From positions 3,534,001 to 3,598,000 of the forward strand of contig CM073195.1 of assembly GCA_037042915.1 (NCBI GenBank): a stretch of 64,000 nucleotides of DNA. Direction: 5' to 3'. This DNA is from Auricularia sp. M13 (taxonomy: Eukaryota > Basidiomycota > Agaricomycetes > Auriculariales > Auriculariaceae). The notes beneath the pieces were generated by a model that had not been told where the DNA came from, searched no databases, and was given only the letters and a program-made list of their open reading frames with translations. Shown here one piece after another: positions 54,263-64,000 of the stretch (position 1 is the stretch's first letter; the number at the start of each line of letters is the position of its first letter). The position numbers were made by a program, and so were the translations under genes.

Positions 54263-54495
54263 TCTTTTATCCTTTTGGCTTGAGCGTTTTGAAACTCTAC
54301 TGTACCCTAATCAGACAGTGTGTCGTCTCTTCGGCGCGTTTACAGGAAATTTTAGCTAATAGCGGGGAGTAGAGACTTGGCAGAAAATGTTCCTTCTTTT
54401 AATTTGACGTCCCAGTCCAAAGGGAACCGCTGACATGCGGCACATCCCGCATCTTGCCAACTTGGACACGAAGACCTACAGCTCCCGCACGGCCT

Positions 54496-56277
54496 ATGCT
54501 TCCTCAGAACGAGCGTCTGGCCCGGCGCCAGGCACTAGAGTGTGACCTCGAACGTTACATAGCTCGCAGTACTCTCCTGCACGAAAAAGTCGAAAGGGCC
54601 GAGTCTGCACACGCCAAAGCTGCAGCAGCTCTGCACGCTGCCGAAACCGCGCTGACGTCTGCGAGCGACACCTGGAGGGCTGTGGAAGCGGAATGCGCGA
54701 GCATACGCCAGCTCCTCACGTTCGAGCCATCCATTGTTGCTACGCTGCCCTCCGAGCTTCTTCAGACTATTTGGAGCCACATGTCCACGACATCAGCATA
54801 CGACGCGCGCTGGAAAGGCCTCGAGGACGAAGTGTATTCCGCTGAGCGCGCGATGCTTCCCGCCCGACTCGCTGCTGTTTGCCGGCGCTGGCGTCATGTC
54901 GCAGTGAACACGCCCGAACTTTGGACGTACATCGCGATATCTGACGACTTGGGCTCCTACACCAGCCAATTTGCGCCCCTCATGTATCGTGTCGAGCGGC
55001 AGCTGGAACGGTCGCGATCGCTCGGGCTGGAGTTATTCCTGCTTCATCGGGGTGATACTTGGCCTGAGGAGGATAGCTACTGGCCGTTCTGCGTCATCGT
55101 GATATTGCACATGGCCTCGAGACATTCCCAGCGCTGGCGTTTCGTCCAGCTACGTTTCCCGTGCCTGTGGAAGGTCGACTTTTTCGCGCATCTCATGAAG
55201 AATCGTCCCACGCCGATGCTGGAGGAGCTTTACCTTTCTGGTGCCGAGGGGACGGTGTTTCCATGGATTCCCTCGTCGCCTCATCTCACAGCGCTAGGCG
55301 CTCTAGATGTCCTGCTGTGCCTCCCACCAGGCTCGCCGATCCGTTCTGTGGTCTCAGCCAGCCTCTCCCTTGACTCCGAGCTCGATCTTGATCATTTCTG
55401 GGACGTGCTGCGTGCTTTGCCGTGTCTGACGAATCTGTCCCTTTTGCTGAACGACAACCTCATGCCTGTGGATATTCCCATCCTGTCCGAAAACATCTCG
55501 CTCCTCTCGCTGGAAGCTCTGAAGCTCAGGAGCTATTCGTGCGACTTTGAAGATCTTTTGTTAGACAACGTTATCACCCCGCGACTCAAAAAATTCAACA
55601 TCGAAGTCGGCATGATTCAGAGCAACGCCGATTCATACTGGGGTCACTGCTTCTTTGCTGCAAACCCCGATATCATCGCTCTCGAGCTCGCAGGTTATTC
55701 CGATATCACAGTCCCACATATCCACGCCCTCAGCGCACTAAAGCGTCTCAAAAGTCTCTCCTTGATCGACTGTCTCCCCACCAGTCTGAACTCACAGTCA
55801 GACGACCAGGCGATTTTCAAAGCCATGGGTCCTGATGGTCTCGGCTATGTGTTCCCTCCACCGGAAGATCTGGACATGTCGGAGTCTGGCTTCGTGGACC
55901 GCGACGACTCGGAGCCCTGTTCGCCTTCTGGGCTCATCTGGCCGGAACTGCAGTCTCTCACTGTATTTGCTTCCCGCGGATTAAGTGAGGAGTTGCTAAA
56001 AGACCTCCTGTTCTTCGTCCGGACGCGCGCGGCGATTTGCTCGGCAAGAGGGACATCGTTCGAGCTGACATTGCTGTCGTGGCCTTCGCCATTCCCATCG
56101 TGGTTCCGCGCAGCTCTTGGTTGCGCGCTCGGGCCCAACCATGTCTATCTGTCTACTGCCGATGGTATATCGTACGCAGCAGTTCCCGAAGACGATGGCC
56201 AGGAGGACGAGAACGAAGCAGAGTTCACCGACTCCGAGTTTGTCTCGGGCTCAGAGGACGTTTCTTCAGGTGTATGA
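54496..56277 (+). CDS. F-box-like protein with N-terminal coiled coil
   Basis: Single exon. The ATG at 54496 gives MLPQNERLARRQALECDLER. Residues 1-75 form a coiled coil (HAKAAAALHAAETALTSASD). The F-box-like segment is TLPSELLQTIWSHMST followed by LPARLAAVCRRWRHVAVNTP and ELWTYI. The long C-terminus has leucine-rich, LRR-like spacing (ALKLRSYSCDFEDLL; LKSLSLIDCL), and the tail is acidic. Agaricomycetes hold hundreds of such genes; by family these are adaptors that bring substrates to SCF ubiquitin ligases through Skp1. It is the first of three similar genes here. About 230 bases between the tRNA and this ATG hold nothing else. Confidence 0.85.
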   Translation: MLPQNERLARRQALECDLERYIARSTLLHEKVERAESAHAKAAAALHAAETALTSASDTWRAVEAECASIRQLLTFEPSIVATLPSELLQTIWSHMSTTSAYDARWKGLEDEVYSAERAMLPARLAAVCRRWRHVAVNTPELWTYIAISDDLGSYTSQFAPLMYRVERQLERSRSLGLELFLLHRGDTWPEEDSYWPFCVIVILHMASRHSQRWRFVQLRFPCLWKVDFFAHLMKNRPTPMLEELYLSGAEGTVFPWIPSSPHLTALGALDVLLCLPPGSPIRSVVSASLSLDSELDLDHFWDVLRALPCLTNLSLLLNDNLMPVDIPILSENISLLSLEALKLRSYSCDFEDLLLDNVITPRLKKFNIEVGMIQSNADSYWGHCFFAANPDIIALELAGYSDITVPHIHALSALKRLKSLSLIDCLPTSLNSQSDDQAIFKAMGPDGLGYVFPPPEDLDMSESGFVDRDDSEPCSPSGLIWPELQSLTVFASRGLSEELLKDLLFFVRTRAAICSARGTSFELTLLSWPSPFPSWFRAALGCALGPNHVYLSTADGISYAAVPEDDGQEDENEAEFTDSEFVSGSEDVSSGV

Positions 56278-56637
56278 CGGAGAGGATTATCACCGTCTCG
56301 ATATGCATTCGGACGAGGAGTAAAAGTATTCGATGTATCACGCTTGAACGCAGCACTGTCGACCTACATATCTTCTCAAATAAACCATTCTACGAGGAAC
56401 TACCGCATATTTAATATGCAGGCTCGTTCAACTCAATTTTATCGATGCTTCCACTGCCTTTCTTATTGTCCCAACGATTTACGGTGCTTGCAGTTAGCTA
56501 CACATCGTGTTGAGCACGCTGTGATCAACTGTGATGATTTGACGGACAGACCACGTGAATATTTTCGGCCTGGCGCACGTCACGGCGCCGGGTGCATCTC
56601 GAACCTCTTCCCTGTTCCCTTCTCAACGTGGCCGACG
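56278..56637. other. intergenic, nothing recognised
   Basis: Spacer between the F-box-like gene and the next gene, same strand. An open frame upstream of 56638 has no coding-like composition, so I place the next start at 56638. Confidence 0.4.
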
Positions 56638-57696
56638 ATGGACTCGTTCTCGTGGTCTGACGCCCTGCGCGCCTGCCTGCCATGCATGGCAAGGCCGGCC
56701 ATCGAGCTCGACGACGAGCAGCAGCAGCCAGCGTCCAGGGCGCCGCGGCCGAGCCTCAGCGCACGCGAAGAACTCGAGCGGCTGCTGGAGACGGACGACG
56801 AGGCGGAGACGCTCAGCTTGCACTCGAACATGGGTGGCCAGCGTCGGCCGAAGAAGGGCAAGGCGAGGCGCGGCGGCAGGGACATCTCGCTGTTCGGCTA
56901 CAGCCTCTTCGGCCGCCGCACCGGCGCCGTCGCCCTGCCCGACAGCGACGACGAAGGCGGTCCGCGGATCCCGCAGCCCCGCCGGAGCTCCAGCACGCTC
57001 GACTCGGACGCGGCGCCCATCGACGACTCGGCCATCGCCAACCTGTCCTGGGACGCCGCGCGCGAGGCCGAGGAGCGCGAGCGCGCTGAGCGCCGCGCCG
57101 CCCGCCGCCACCGCAAGGAAATGAAGCGCGCGGCCGCTGCGCTCGCCGCCGGCGTCGGCGAGGACGAGTTCGAGGGCTTCCCGGGCTCGGGCTCGTACCT
57201 GCCGGCCGCGCACTCGCAGTCGCAAGAGTTCGGCGCGTTCGTCCAGGCGCCGACGCCGCCGCCGTCCGAGCCGCCGCAGCACCAGCACCAGCACGACCAG
57301 GTGCCGTCCAACGACGACGACGAGGTCGACTTTGGCGCCGAGCTGTACACGCGCAAGACGGGCTCGTCCGTGCGCTCCGGCTCCGACACCCGCTCCTCGG
57401 GCTCCAGCGGCGGCCGCCGCAAGAAGAGCGCCAAGAGCTCGACGAGCGCGAGCTCGCGGAGCAGGGACGAGCTGCGCAGCCCGCCGCCCGCGCTGTCCTT
57501 CTCGGACGTCGCGGCCGTCGCGAGCAACTCGCCGTCGCCGCATCTCCAGCAAACCTTCACGCATCCCGGTATGACTCCCTCGCCGAAAACCGCCGCATTC
57601 CCGAGCACAGGCTTCGGAAGGCCCTCTGGCGGGGCGAGCGGGCTGAGCGCTGCCAGCTTCAGCGCTGCACTCGGCCGCTCTGGCAACGACGCTTGA
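56638..57696 (+). CDS. unrecognised, largely disordered protein
   Basis: Starts MDSFSWSDALRACLPCMARP at 56638 and is a single exon of 352 codons. The N-terminal CLPC could be lipid-modified, tying the protein to a membrane, but that is a guess. Short conserved-looking parts are SAREELERLLETDDEAETLS and RDISLFGYSLFGRRTG. A charged helix (AAREAEERERAERRAARRHR), an HQHQH run and Ser-rich tails make up the rest. The high GC content leaves long open frames on the other strand that are not genes. No function can be named. Confidence 0.7.
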   Translation: MDSFSWSDALRACLPCMARPAIELDDEQQQPASRAPRPSLSAREELERLLETDDEAETLSLHSNMGGQRRPKKGKARRGGRDISLFGYSLFGRRTGAVALPDSDDEGGPRIPQPRRSSSTLDSDAAPIDDSAIANLSWDAAREAEERERAERRAARRHRKEMKRAAAALAAGVGEDEFEGFPGSGSYLPAAHSQSQEFGAFVQAPTPPPSEPPQHQHQHDQVPSNDDDEVDFGAELYTRKTGSSVRSGSDTRSSGSSGGRRKKSAKSSTSASSRSRDELRSPPPALSFSDVAAVASNSPSPHLQQTFTHPGMTPSPKTAAFPSTGFGRPSGGASGLSAASFSAALGRSGNDA

Positions 57697-58208
57697 ATGA
57701 CCCATATTATATCACACCCCGCCTGCCCGACTGCCTCTCGAGTCTCGACGACTTGTGCGCCTAGTATATCTAATGATGACGCCCGCCATTGTCTCCATGC
57801 CGCTCTGCACATTTCACTTGGGTTATTCAATCACTGCATCATCATTCTACATTCTGTGCCGGACTTGCGATCAACGGTTCCGTGCGTGCTGTCCCGTGTC
57901 CACGCGAGGTTATGCTCAGCACATTTCACACTCGACTCCCTTGTTGTCCCCTATTCCACCTCTCGGCCCAATCTTCTGCAAACTGAATCAGGCTTCTCGG
58001 CGCGTGAGATCGGCGGCCAGCGCTCAGCAGCAGACCGACGACGGCGATGTCGGTCTGCGTTCGAATGCAGACACAGTTTGAATAATGCGACGCTCTCCCA
58101 ACTGTCGATCCTCAATCTCACGATGTTATACAGGGAAGACCACGGCATCGACGGCGCGAAGATCCTCGGCGCGGCCATTCGCACCGAGCGAATCTCTGCG
58201 GACCAGCC
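57697..58208. other. intergenic or decayed 5' part of the kinase-like copy
   Basis: Some plus-strand sequence (about 57990-58200) may be the remains of upstream kinase-gene exons, but nothing can be aligned with confidence. Confidence 0.35.
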
Positions 58209-59525
58209 ATGGCTACAGAGGTCGGACTTAGAGCCACTGTAGACTTCACGCTGGACAACCAGCCGGAGATGCTTCACTATGCCGCCGTGCTGCTCCGCAT
58301 TGAGGACGTGCGTCGCGAGACGGGGCTGTGCATGCTCGAGCTTATGTGCGCAGTACTTACCCGCACCTCCGCGCGGCTGGATGCACGCTGCCGTACCGCT
58401 ATGCGCCCCTCCAAATTTGCAAGCTCACCTGAGCGCCCAAGGTGTCTGAAGGCCGGTATAATAGGCCCTTGGGTGTGCGTTCTTCGTCTCAGCATTACTT
58501 ACACATTCCCGCGTCGGCTAAGCTGACAGCTTTTTGATGCAGCTGTGGCTTATGAACGTCCTCCCCGCGGTATGCGAAAAGACGGGTGCACGCGTCGCCC
58601 TCAAGATCACCTGCAGACGCGCCGGGACGCAGGAGCTCAGCATTTGTCGTTCGAGGAACCAAGAGCCGCTGCGTAACCACCCGGACAACCACGCCGTCCG
58701 CCTGCTGGACGTCGTCGACTTTCCGCGCGTTGGGACCATGTCGTCATCATGCCCTTGCTGGAACACCTCGCGGTGATCGACTTGAACTGCGCGATTATTG
58801 GCTTTGTGCTGCGCCAGACGTTCAGAGTGCGTGCGGCTCGCGATTCAGTCGCTTATGCTATATGGGGATGGAAATAGGCGGTCGCATTTCTTCATTCTAT
58901 AGGCCAGTGTTCTTGCCGCTCCGAGTCCCTGCGCGGCGCTGACGTTCGTCCTTTCTTGAATGCACAGGGATATCGGAGAGGGGACCCCGGATGAGCGCGC
59001 GCCATACCGCCTCCAGCTCATCGACTTCGGTTCGACCTCTCCCTGCCCACGGTCACGGTCTCCGTGCGATGGCACGCAGACCAGATCCCGCCGCCGGACG
59101 TCAAGGCGGATCCCGACGCGTCCTACGGACGACCCATTCCGCGCGGAGATGTACTCGCTCTCGGCGACGCGGAGGCCGAAGAGCCGGGGAATGGTATGTC
59201 AAACCTACGCCTGTGTACTCTAAATAATGAGCTGACCCGCGTCTAGCTTCCCCCCGAGGCAGTGGACCTGCTGAGCCGCGTGGCAAGCGACTACCCGGCA
59301 GCCCGGCCGTCGGCGGCTGACTGTGTGCGCGACCTCGAGCAGGCGCTCGCGCGCGTCGGGCTATGGAAGCAGTGTCAGCCCGCGGGTCTCAGGTTTCTGG
59401 ATTCGGTCAAGTTGGCTTTCTGGTGGGATCGTGATCCGCGAAGCTTAAACTTCCTCTGGAGATACTCTCGCGCCGTTTTCTCGTATATATTTTGTCGAGG
59501 TTGGAGATATCCTCGTCGAATTTAG
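58209..59525 (+). pseudogene. decayed agaricomycete kinase-like gene, related to the copy at 39.5 kb
   Basis: Recognisable pieces in order are QPEMLHYAAVLLRIEDVRRE, STYPHLRAAGCTLPYRYAPL, ARVALKITCRRAG, SRNQEPLRNHPDNHAVRLLD, HRDIGEGTPDERAPYRLQLI then DFGS, WHADQIPPPDVKADPD, and a C-terminal YPAARPSAADCVRDLEQALA. They correspond one by one to HPELFHYAAVLLREQD, FPHLLAAGYKLPPPYA, SEPLRSHPDNIAFRLLD and IAHRD of the 39534-41688 gene. The pieces lie in different frames that introns alone do not reconcile, so at least three breaks are likely (after RRETG near 58325, and around the activation segment near 59035 and 59130). It keeps the C-terminal tail that the other copy lacks. Confidence 0.68.
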
Positions 59526-59792
59526 GTAGTCATCCATTTTTGCACAGCAAGTATAATGACCTGTACTTATAGAGACAGTCCTCTAAAATACATCTTGGCC
59601 TGACAGATCCAGTGGCGTGAATTTACAGCAGCAGGCAGCAGTTCGTTGAATTTGCTTGTGCCTGCGCAAGGAAAAGGGAGCGTCGGCAGTCTCCGGCGCG
59701 TGTGGCTGGCTTTTCTTTGTCGTTTGCCGCGTCTTGACTACACACCGGCGCTCTTCCTGGATACCACTCTCCGAGCCTTCTGCAGCTCTGAA
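59526..59792. other. intergenic
   Basis: Short spacer before the second F-box-like gene; nothing recognised. Confidence 0.4.
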
Positions 59793-61541
59793 ATGCCGCT
59801 TGCCCCGCGTCAGCTCCTCAACCAGCGGCTCCAATGCGACGAGAAAATCCTGGCTACTCTCGACGCGCACGCGACTACCCTCGAACATGCCAAGAAGGAG
59901 GCGCTGGCGAATCTTGCGGCCGCGCAAGAGAGCCTGGCGGTGATAGAGGCCGAGCTGGACGAGATCATGATGCGTCGTGCCGCTCTTGCTGAGAGCGTGA
60001 GCGATTTACGCGTCTCCCTTCGCCCCAGCCCTATGGACGCATTTCCTCTTGAACTGCTTCGCGCCGTCTTTATGGAACTCGCCCATCCACCCAAAAATCT
60101 GTGGCCGCACGAAGAAGATAATTTAATGGTCGATATGGACAGATCGCGGCAGCCCTTCGACCTTGCCGCGGTTTGCAGGCGCTGGCGAGACTTGGCCGTC
60201 GCAACCCCGCCGCTTTGGGCATATATTGGCGTCCCTGCGCCTGGACTCCAGCCGGAACGCAGAAGTTTCTACTACCTATACTGGGTCAATATCCTTTTGC
60301 ATCGGTCGAAGACAGCGCCGCTGGATATCTGCCTGCCGTGGGCTGGCGATGAAGAATGGAAACCCAACTCGTATGCGGCTAAGATTGTTGACGCCCTCGC
60401 AGCGCATTCCCTCCGCTGGCGACACTTCGAATACGAGCTCCCTTTAGGGCCGCTTATTTTGGATATGATGGCCATCTTCCGGCGACCAACACCATTGCTG
60501 GAAACCTTCTGCTTGATCGGCCACACTGAATGCGCTCTGGACTGGACGTCTGTCACACCATTTCCTCGTTATCTTCCAGAGTGCTCGAGGCTAGTCAACT
60601 TCCGTTCGGACTTCACCAACGTGATCTATGCTGTCCCGCGCCAGCCCCTGCTTGCCCTCTTCAAGCTGGAAATTTGTGTTGAGCAGTACCCTTGCAAGGT
60701 GCTGTGGGACGTTTTGAGAGCAGCTCCGGCTCTGGAATTTCTCAACCTTCAATTCATGGACGGTCCTGACGACTTGGAGGACCCGCCGGAATCTGCTGTG
60801 CGCCTCCCGTCTTTGCGCGAGCTCACCATCTATCATGATGTCACTCGGATGTTCGCCGCTGCGCTCAACTGTCTTACGCTTCCAGCGCTGCGATCGTTGG
60901 ACACCGACCCAGCTGGCATCCGAGCACTGGCCGCGTTCTTCCAAAGCTGCGCGCAAGGTATCACCCACCTAGCCATTTTCGGCGACGAGGTTGACATGGA
61001 CGATGCCGTGCTCATACGTCCCCTCCAGAAGTTGAAGTCCCTCACATTGGATAGATGCGTTGTGAAGGACGAGTTCCTGCAGGCTCTCGCCGTTTCAGAC
61101 GAATGGCTCCTGCCGAACCTGGAGCACATCATCTTCAGGCGAGACGCCATCATCGATCCTCTTGACGGCGACGGACTGGCACACGTCGTGCGTGCCCGCA
61201 ATGTGGAAGCGACGGCTAACACGGTGCGCAAAATTCGGTCTGTCGTTCTCACGGATTCGCCACGCATCCCCGAGTGGTTGGTCGCGGAAGTGCGGTACCT
61301 GCTCGCAGAGGAGGTCGTCGTCCCCGTGGACGCCGACCCGGCCATCGTAGATCTGATCGCGACCGAGCCGGATGAGCCAGAGGCGCAGTTCACTGACGAT
61401 GAGAGTAGCGAGACCGACTCGTCTGCCAGTGGGCTGTCGTTCGAGACTGCGAGCGGGGATGAGTCTGGCGACGAAGACGGCGAAGGCACGTCTCCCGGAG
61501 ATAGCTCTTATGTCGCCGAAGGAGACGGCGAGCGCGATTAG
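59793..61541 (+). CDS. F-box-like protein with N-terminal coiled coil, second copy
   Basis: The start MPLAPRQLLNQRLQCDEKIL at 59793 matches the layout of its neighbours; an upstream in-frame ATG at 59646 adds poorly coding sequence. The coiled coil is ALANLAAAQESLAVIEAELD. The F-box segment is PMDAFPLELLRAVFMELAHP, then FDLAAVCRRWRDLAVATPPL and WAYIGVP. An LRR-like body has RLPSLRELTIYHDV and LQKLKSLTLDRCVV; the end is acidic and Ser-rich with YVAEGDGERD. Single exon, about 580 residues. It shares its whole layout with 54496-56277 and 61801-63426, so tandem duplication is likely, though the sequences have diverged widely. Confidence 0.85.
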   Translation: MPLAPRQLLNQRLQCDEKILATLDAHATTLEHAKKEALANLAAAQESLAVIEAELDEIMMRRAALAESVSDLRVSLRPSPMDAFPLELLRAVFMELAHPPKNLWPHEEDNLMVDMDRSRQPFDLAAVCRRWRDLAVATPPLWAYIGVPAPGLQPERRSFYYLYWVNILLHRSKTAPLDICLPWAGDEEWKPNSYAAKIVDALAAHSLRWRHFEYELPLGPLILDMMAIFRRPTPLLETFCLIGHTECALDWTSVTPFPRYLPECSRLVNFRSDFTNVIYAVPRQPLLALFKLEICVEQYPCKVLWDVLRAAPALEFLNLQFMDGPDDLEDPPESAVRLPSLRELTIYHDVTRMFAAALNCLTLPALRSLDTDPAGIRALAAFFQSCAQGITHLAIFGDEVDMDDAVLIRPLQKLKSLTLDRCVVKDEFLQALAVSDEWLLPNLEHIIFRRDAIIDPLDGDGLAHVVRARNVEATANTVRKIRSVVLTDSPRIPEWLVAEVRYLLAEEVVVPVDADPAIVDLIATEPDEPEAQFTDDESSETDSSASGLSFETASGDESGDEDGEGTSPGDSSYVAEGDGERD

Positions 61542-61800
61542 GCAGGCTCAAACTGCCAATTTACTATGTCCGCTTCCTGCGCTCCGCTTCACGTGCCGTG
61601 CCCGCATTTCCAAGTAGGTAAAAATCTCTACTGCAAAATACGTTCGGTTTTCCACGTGCACAGTGGATGCGGAATGCGTTATCGTGCAGGCACACACCAC
61701 CGATAGGGCTGGGCTCGGGCTCCGCATGATCTCAAAGTTAGTGTGTTTGTACCAAACAATCCAATCTCTTTGCTCTCCACCATCACGGACTCCCCGCAGC
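61542..61800. other. intergenic
   Basis: About 260 bases between two F-box-like genes on the same strand; nothing recognised. Confidence 0.4.
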
Positions 61801-63426
61801 ATGCCAGCGTCGTGGGCCGTCTTACTCCAAGAGCGGCTGGTGGACGAGCAGCGTTCATTGGCCGAGCTGATCAGGCATGGCGTCCGCCTCGACTCTGAAT
61901 ACGAGACCACCCGGCGCACGTACGAAGACGCTGCGCGCGCACTGCAGGTGGTTTTGGAGGAGAGGGTCGGAATGGCCGAGCGCCAGGACTGGCTGCGGCG
62001 CTCTATCTACGAAATGCAGGCCAGGCTGGACGAGGAACGTCTCACAAGGCGGCCAATGCAGACCATGCCCGCCGAACTGCTGCGCTCTGTCTTCCTCGAC
62101 CTTTCGCGCTCCTATGAACCCGACGAACTTTGGGAGCTTCGCGGTCGCTTCAATCCCGAGAGGGCGAAAATGCCCTTCGTCTTGTCCGCTGTCAGCCGTC
62201 GGTTTCGCGAGGTCGCCAGAGACTGCCCAGAACTCTGGACTTATGCCGGCGTACCGCCGCTGCCGGTGTACAGGAGGCGTTGGAAGCCTGGGCATGCTCA
62301 TCTGCGTCGTGTCAAGACTATATTGGAACTGTCAAAGAATATGTCAATCGACGTGCTACTCCCCTGGAGTATGGAGGTGCCCTGGTCCTCGGAGAACGAG
62401 TGGCATCGCCGCATCGTCGACTCACTGTCGGCTCACGCTCACCGCTTCCGCCGCATCCACGCGCGCTTTCCGCAACAGGGAGATCTGGATTTACCACTGG
62501 GGATCTTCTGTCGCAGCATGCCTATGTTGGAGCAGCTCACCGTGACCGCCTCGAGCAATAACGACGTCAGCTGGAACCCAGCCGACAAGTTTTTGGCATT
62601 CTGTCCCCGCCTGCGCGAGCTACGCTCCGAATTTTCGAACGTTGTCTTCACCTCGCCATGCGCGGTCACATCGCTCACATTACGCGTCACCATCCCCTGC
62701 GATCATATCTGGGAAATGCTCCGCCTGGCGTCGTCGACCGTGGAATATCTCGACGTCGGCATCCAGTGGCTTGAGCCTAACTTTGTGGTCGACCCGCCCA
62801 AGCGCATGTTGACCTTCCCTGCGCTCAAATCGCTCAAAATCGCGCACTATTTCTCACGCATGCTCGGTCCGTGGGCAGGACTGATCTCTGTCCCTGTTCT
62901 TGAAAACCTGGAGTTCGACATAAGCACTCTCGGCTTGCTGCACCGTTTCCTTGCGCAGCAGTGCGCCAGAACTCTTCGCGCCTTGATTCTTACCGCCGGC
63001 ATCAACACGAGTTTGACCGCAGAGCACGCGGCGCAGCTTCTGAACCTGGAGAACATCGAGGACGTTTCGTTCACGTGCGTGGTGCACGAAACGTTCGTAC
63101 ACGCCCTCGTGGACGGGACGTGGCCGAGACTGAAGCGCTTCGCACTTGTGGATGCATCCGTAATCCTTCCTCGTAACTCGGACGCGCTTCCCCGGCTTGT
63201 GCGCGCGCGGAATCTCACTACCGCGCCGGAGGGCAGTCAGCTGACTAAACTCGAGACGGTCATTATGGGGGTCGGGACCGTAGAGGAGTGGGTACGGGCA
63301 GAGGTACACTTCCTTCTCGGTGAAGATCAGGAGGATTCTGATGGCGAACCGTGGGGTGGTGAGTTTGAGAATGAGGACGAGGACGACGAGGACGAGGACG
63401 AGGACGGGCTTGAGCTCTCAGATTAG
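61801..63426 (+). CDS. F-box-like protein with N-terminal coiled coil, third copy
   Basis: Starts MPASWAVLLQERLVDEQRSL at 61801. The coiled coil continues through TRRTYEDAARALQVVLEERV; the F-box segment is QTMPAELLRSVFLDLSRS, then MPFVLSAVSRRFREVARDCP and ELWTYAGVP. An LRR-like body (FPALKSLKIAHYFSRM; CPRLRELRSEFSNVVF) leads to a very acidic tail rich in DEDEDE. Single exon, about 540 residues. FRSDFTNVIYAVP in the second copy aligns with LRSEFSNVVFTSP here, supporting common descent of the two. Confidence 0.85.
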   Translation: MPASWAVLLQERLVDEQRSLAELIRHGVRLDSEYETTRRTYEDAARALQVVLEERVGMAERQDWLRRSIYEMQARLDEERLTRRPMQTMPAELLRSVFLDLSRSYEPDELWELRGRFNPERAKMPFVLSAVSRRFREVARDCPELWTYAGVPPLPVYRRRWKPGHAHLRRVKTILELSKNMSIDVLLPWSMEVPWSSENEWHRRIVDSLSAHAHRFRRIHARFPQQGDLDLPLGIFCRSMPMLEQLTVTASSNNDVSWNPADKFLAFCPRLRELRSEFSNVVFTSPCAVTSLTLRVTIPCDHIWEMLRLASSTVEYLDVGIQWLEPNFVVDPPKRMLTFPALKSLKIAHYFSRMLGPWAGLISVPVLENLEFDISTLGLLHRFLAQQCARTLRALILTAGINTSLTAEHAAQLLNLENIEDVSFTCVVHETFVHALVDGTWPRLKRFALVDASVILPRNSDALPRLVRARNLTTAPEGSQLTKLETVIMGVGTVEEWVRAEVHFLLGEDQEDSDGEPWGGEFENEDEDDEDEDEDGLELSD

Positions 63427-64000
63427 TCTAATTACCGGCTTGTTGGTGTTTATGGTTTATTCTACCTGCTTTATACTTATTGTGCACATGTGGACGACAA
63501 CAAATTTCTGGCCTGGAAAGAGTCTCCAGGCAATCTTTCCTATCGTTCATGACTGCAGTTCGCTGAGATTACCTTCCTCTCCTTATCCTGTCATGAGTGT
63601 TCAACGTAAAGCAAGGTTCATCGTTCAGACATCACACAGAGCAGCGGAGTTCCGTAGAGCACAGTTATCAGTGGCTTGCATAATTCATTCACGCGCAATG
63701 TTCTGAACAAAGTCTTGCAATCCAACGTTCAACATCGACCATTGGGAACGGGCTCCATGTTCAACATTTCACAGACTACAGGACTGGGCGGTGCTACAGT
63801 CCATGACCTCCACGTTCAAGTCTGACCCTGGAGATCCATGCCCACGAAATCTCATCCCAGTGCCGTCCTACTAATACCGGACCTTCTCAGCAAGTGATAC
63901 GCATCATAGACAGTCAAAACGTCTCACGTTGCTGTGCCAGGGGCAGTTGGTAGTAGAGGTCGAATTGGGGCACAAGTCAGTGTTCGAAGTCGTGAGCTGG
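63427..64000. other. window end, no gene seen
   Basis: About 570 bases after the last F-box-like gene, with no coding pattern, repeat or RNA gene recognised. A gene could begin beyond the window. Confidence 0.4.

Noticed and set aside
56623-57830. Two long minus-strand open frames opposite the disordered gene at 56638-57696
   Set aside because: GC-rich coding sequence leaves the other strand open by chance. Their products are Arg/Ala-rich without motifs, while the plus strand has a coherent protein.
1-64000. LTR retrotransposon, Polinton or other virus-like element
   Set aside because: I saw no reverse transcriptase, integrase, capsid or polymerase motif and no long direct terminal repeats anywhere in the window.

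Overview
The window is nuclear DNA of a filamentous basidiomycete, very probably an agaricomycete (a wood-decay or polypore-like lineage fits, but this is inference). The evidence is many short introns of about 50 bases, GC-rich coding sequence, an intron-bearing tRNA-Lys gene, and expansions typical of Agaricomycetes: KDZ transposases, a JBP1/TET-type dioxygenase, F-box proteins and agaric-type kinase-like genes. All exon joins were made by eye; coordinates of multi-exon genes span first to last coding base.

Left part, 0.1-35 kb, is a transposon island. It holds a CxC1-type KDZ transposase (136-3548, minus), an unrecognised proline-rich gene (4324-8209, minus), a TET/JBP 2-oxoglutarate dioxygenase (9808-11380, plus), two more unrecognised genes (11565-12619 minus, 12878-14466 plus), and a second, different KDZ-type transposase that carries SWIM-like zinc motifs and resembles vertebrate HMGXB3. 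This last gene is split: its first DDE acid lies in 16179-18304 and its second D and E lie in 34220-35036. Between them, apparently inside one of its introns, sits a 15.9 kb element (18331-34216) with imperfect terminal inverted repeats of about 75 bp. That element carries its own KDZ transposase joined to an Ulp1-like SUMO protease domain (27075-31887) and five cargo genes of unknown function, and it is riddled with short AGGCAT/ATGCCT repeats. Intergenic stretches of the island have striking architecture: tandem units holding two palindromes each (14.86-15.3 kb), and eight exact ACGCGTCA boxes (MCB-like) in 530 bp just upstream of the SWIM-KDZ gene.

Middle, 35-42.6 kb: a GC-rich tract of over 3 kb without a recognisable gene, an unrecognised ORF (about 38.5-39.2 kb), a GGGAGTTT minisatellite, and an agaric-type kinase-like gene (39534-41688, minus) broken in its first exon by two abutting TA-flanked DNA elements, one of them a 722 bp near-perfect palindrome. 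Leaving out the block from TA to TA gives an in-frame exon.

Right part, 42.6-64 kb, is a normal gene-dense region: a secreted two-domain protein (42680-44264, minus), a GH5 glucanase (44733-46536, minus), an RBM25/Snu71-like splicing factor with an unusual 736-base intron (47251-50150, plus), a PX-domain protein fused to a GH18 chitinase (51354-53669, plus), a short poly(A)-tailed retrocopy with 14-base target duplications, a tRNA-Lys(CUU) gene with intron, three F-box-like genes with N-terminal coiled coils (54496-56277, 59793-61541, 61801-63426, all plus), a disordered conserved-looking protein (56638-57696), and a decayed kinase-like copy (about 58.2-59.5 kb) related to the one at 39.5 kb.

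The most notable system is the KDZ island itself: transposase, a predicted 5-methylcytosine oxidase, a SUMO protease and a set of unknown cargo genes in nested elements.
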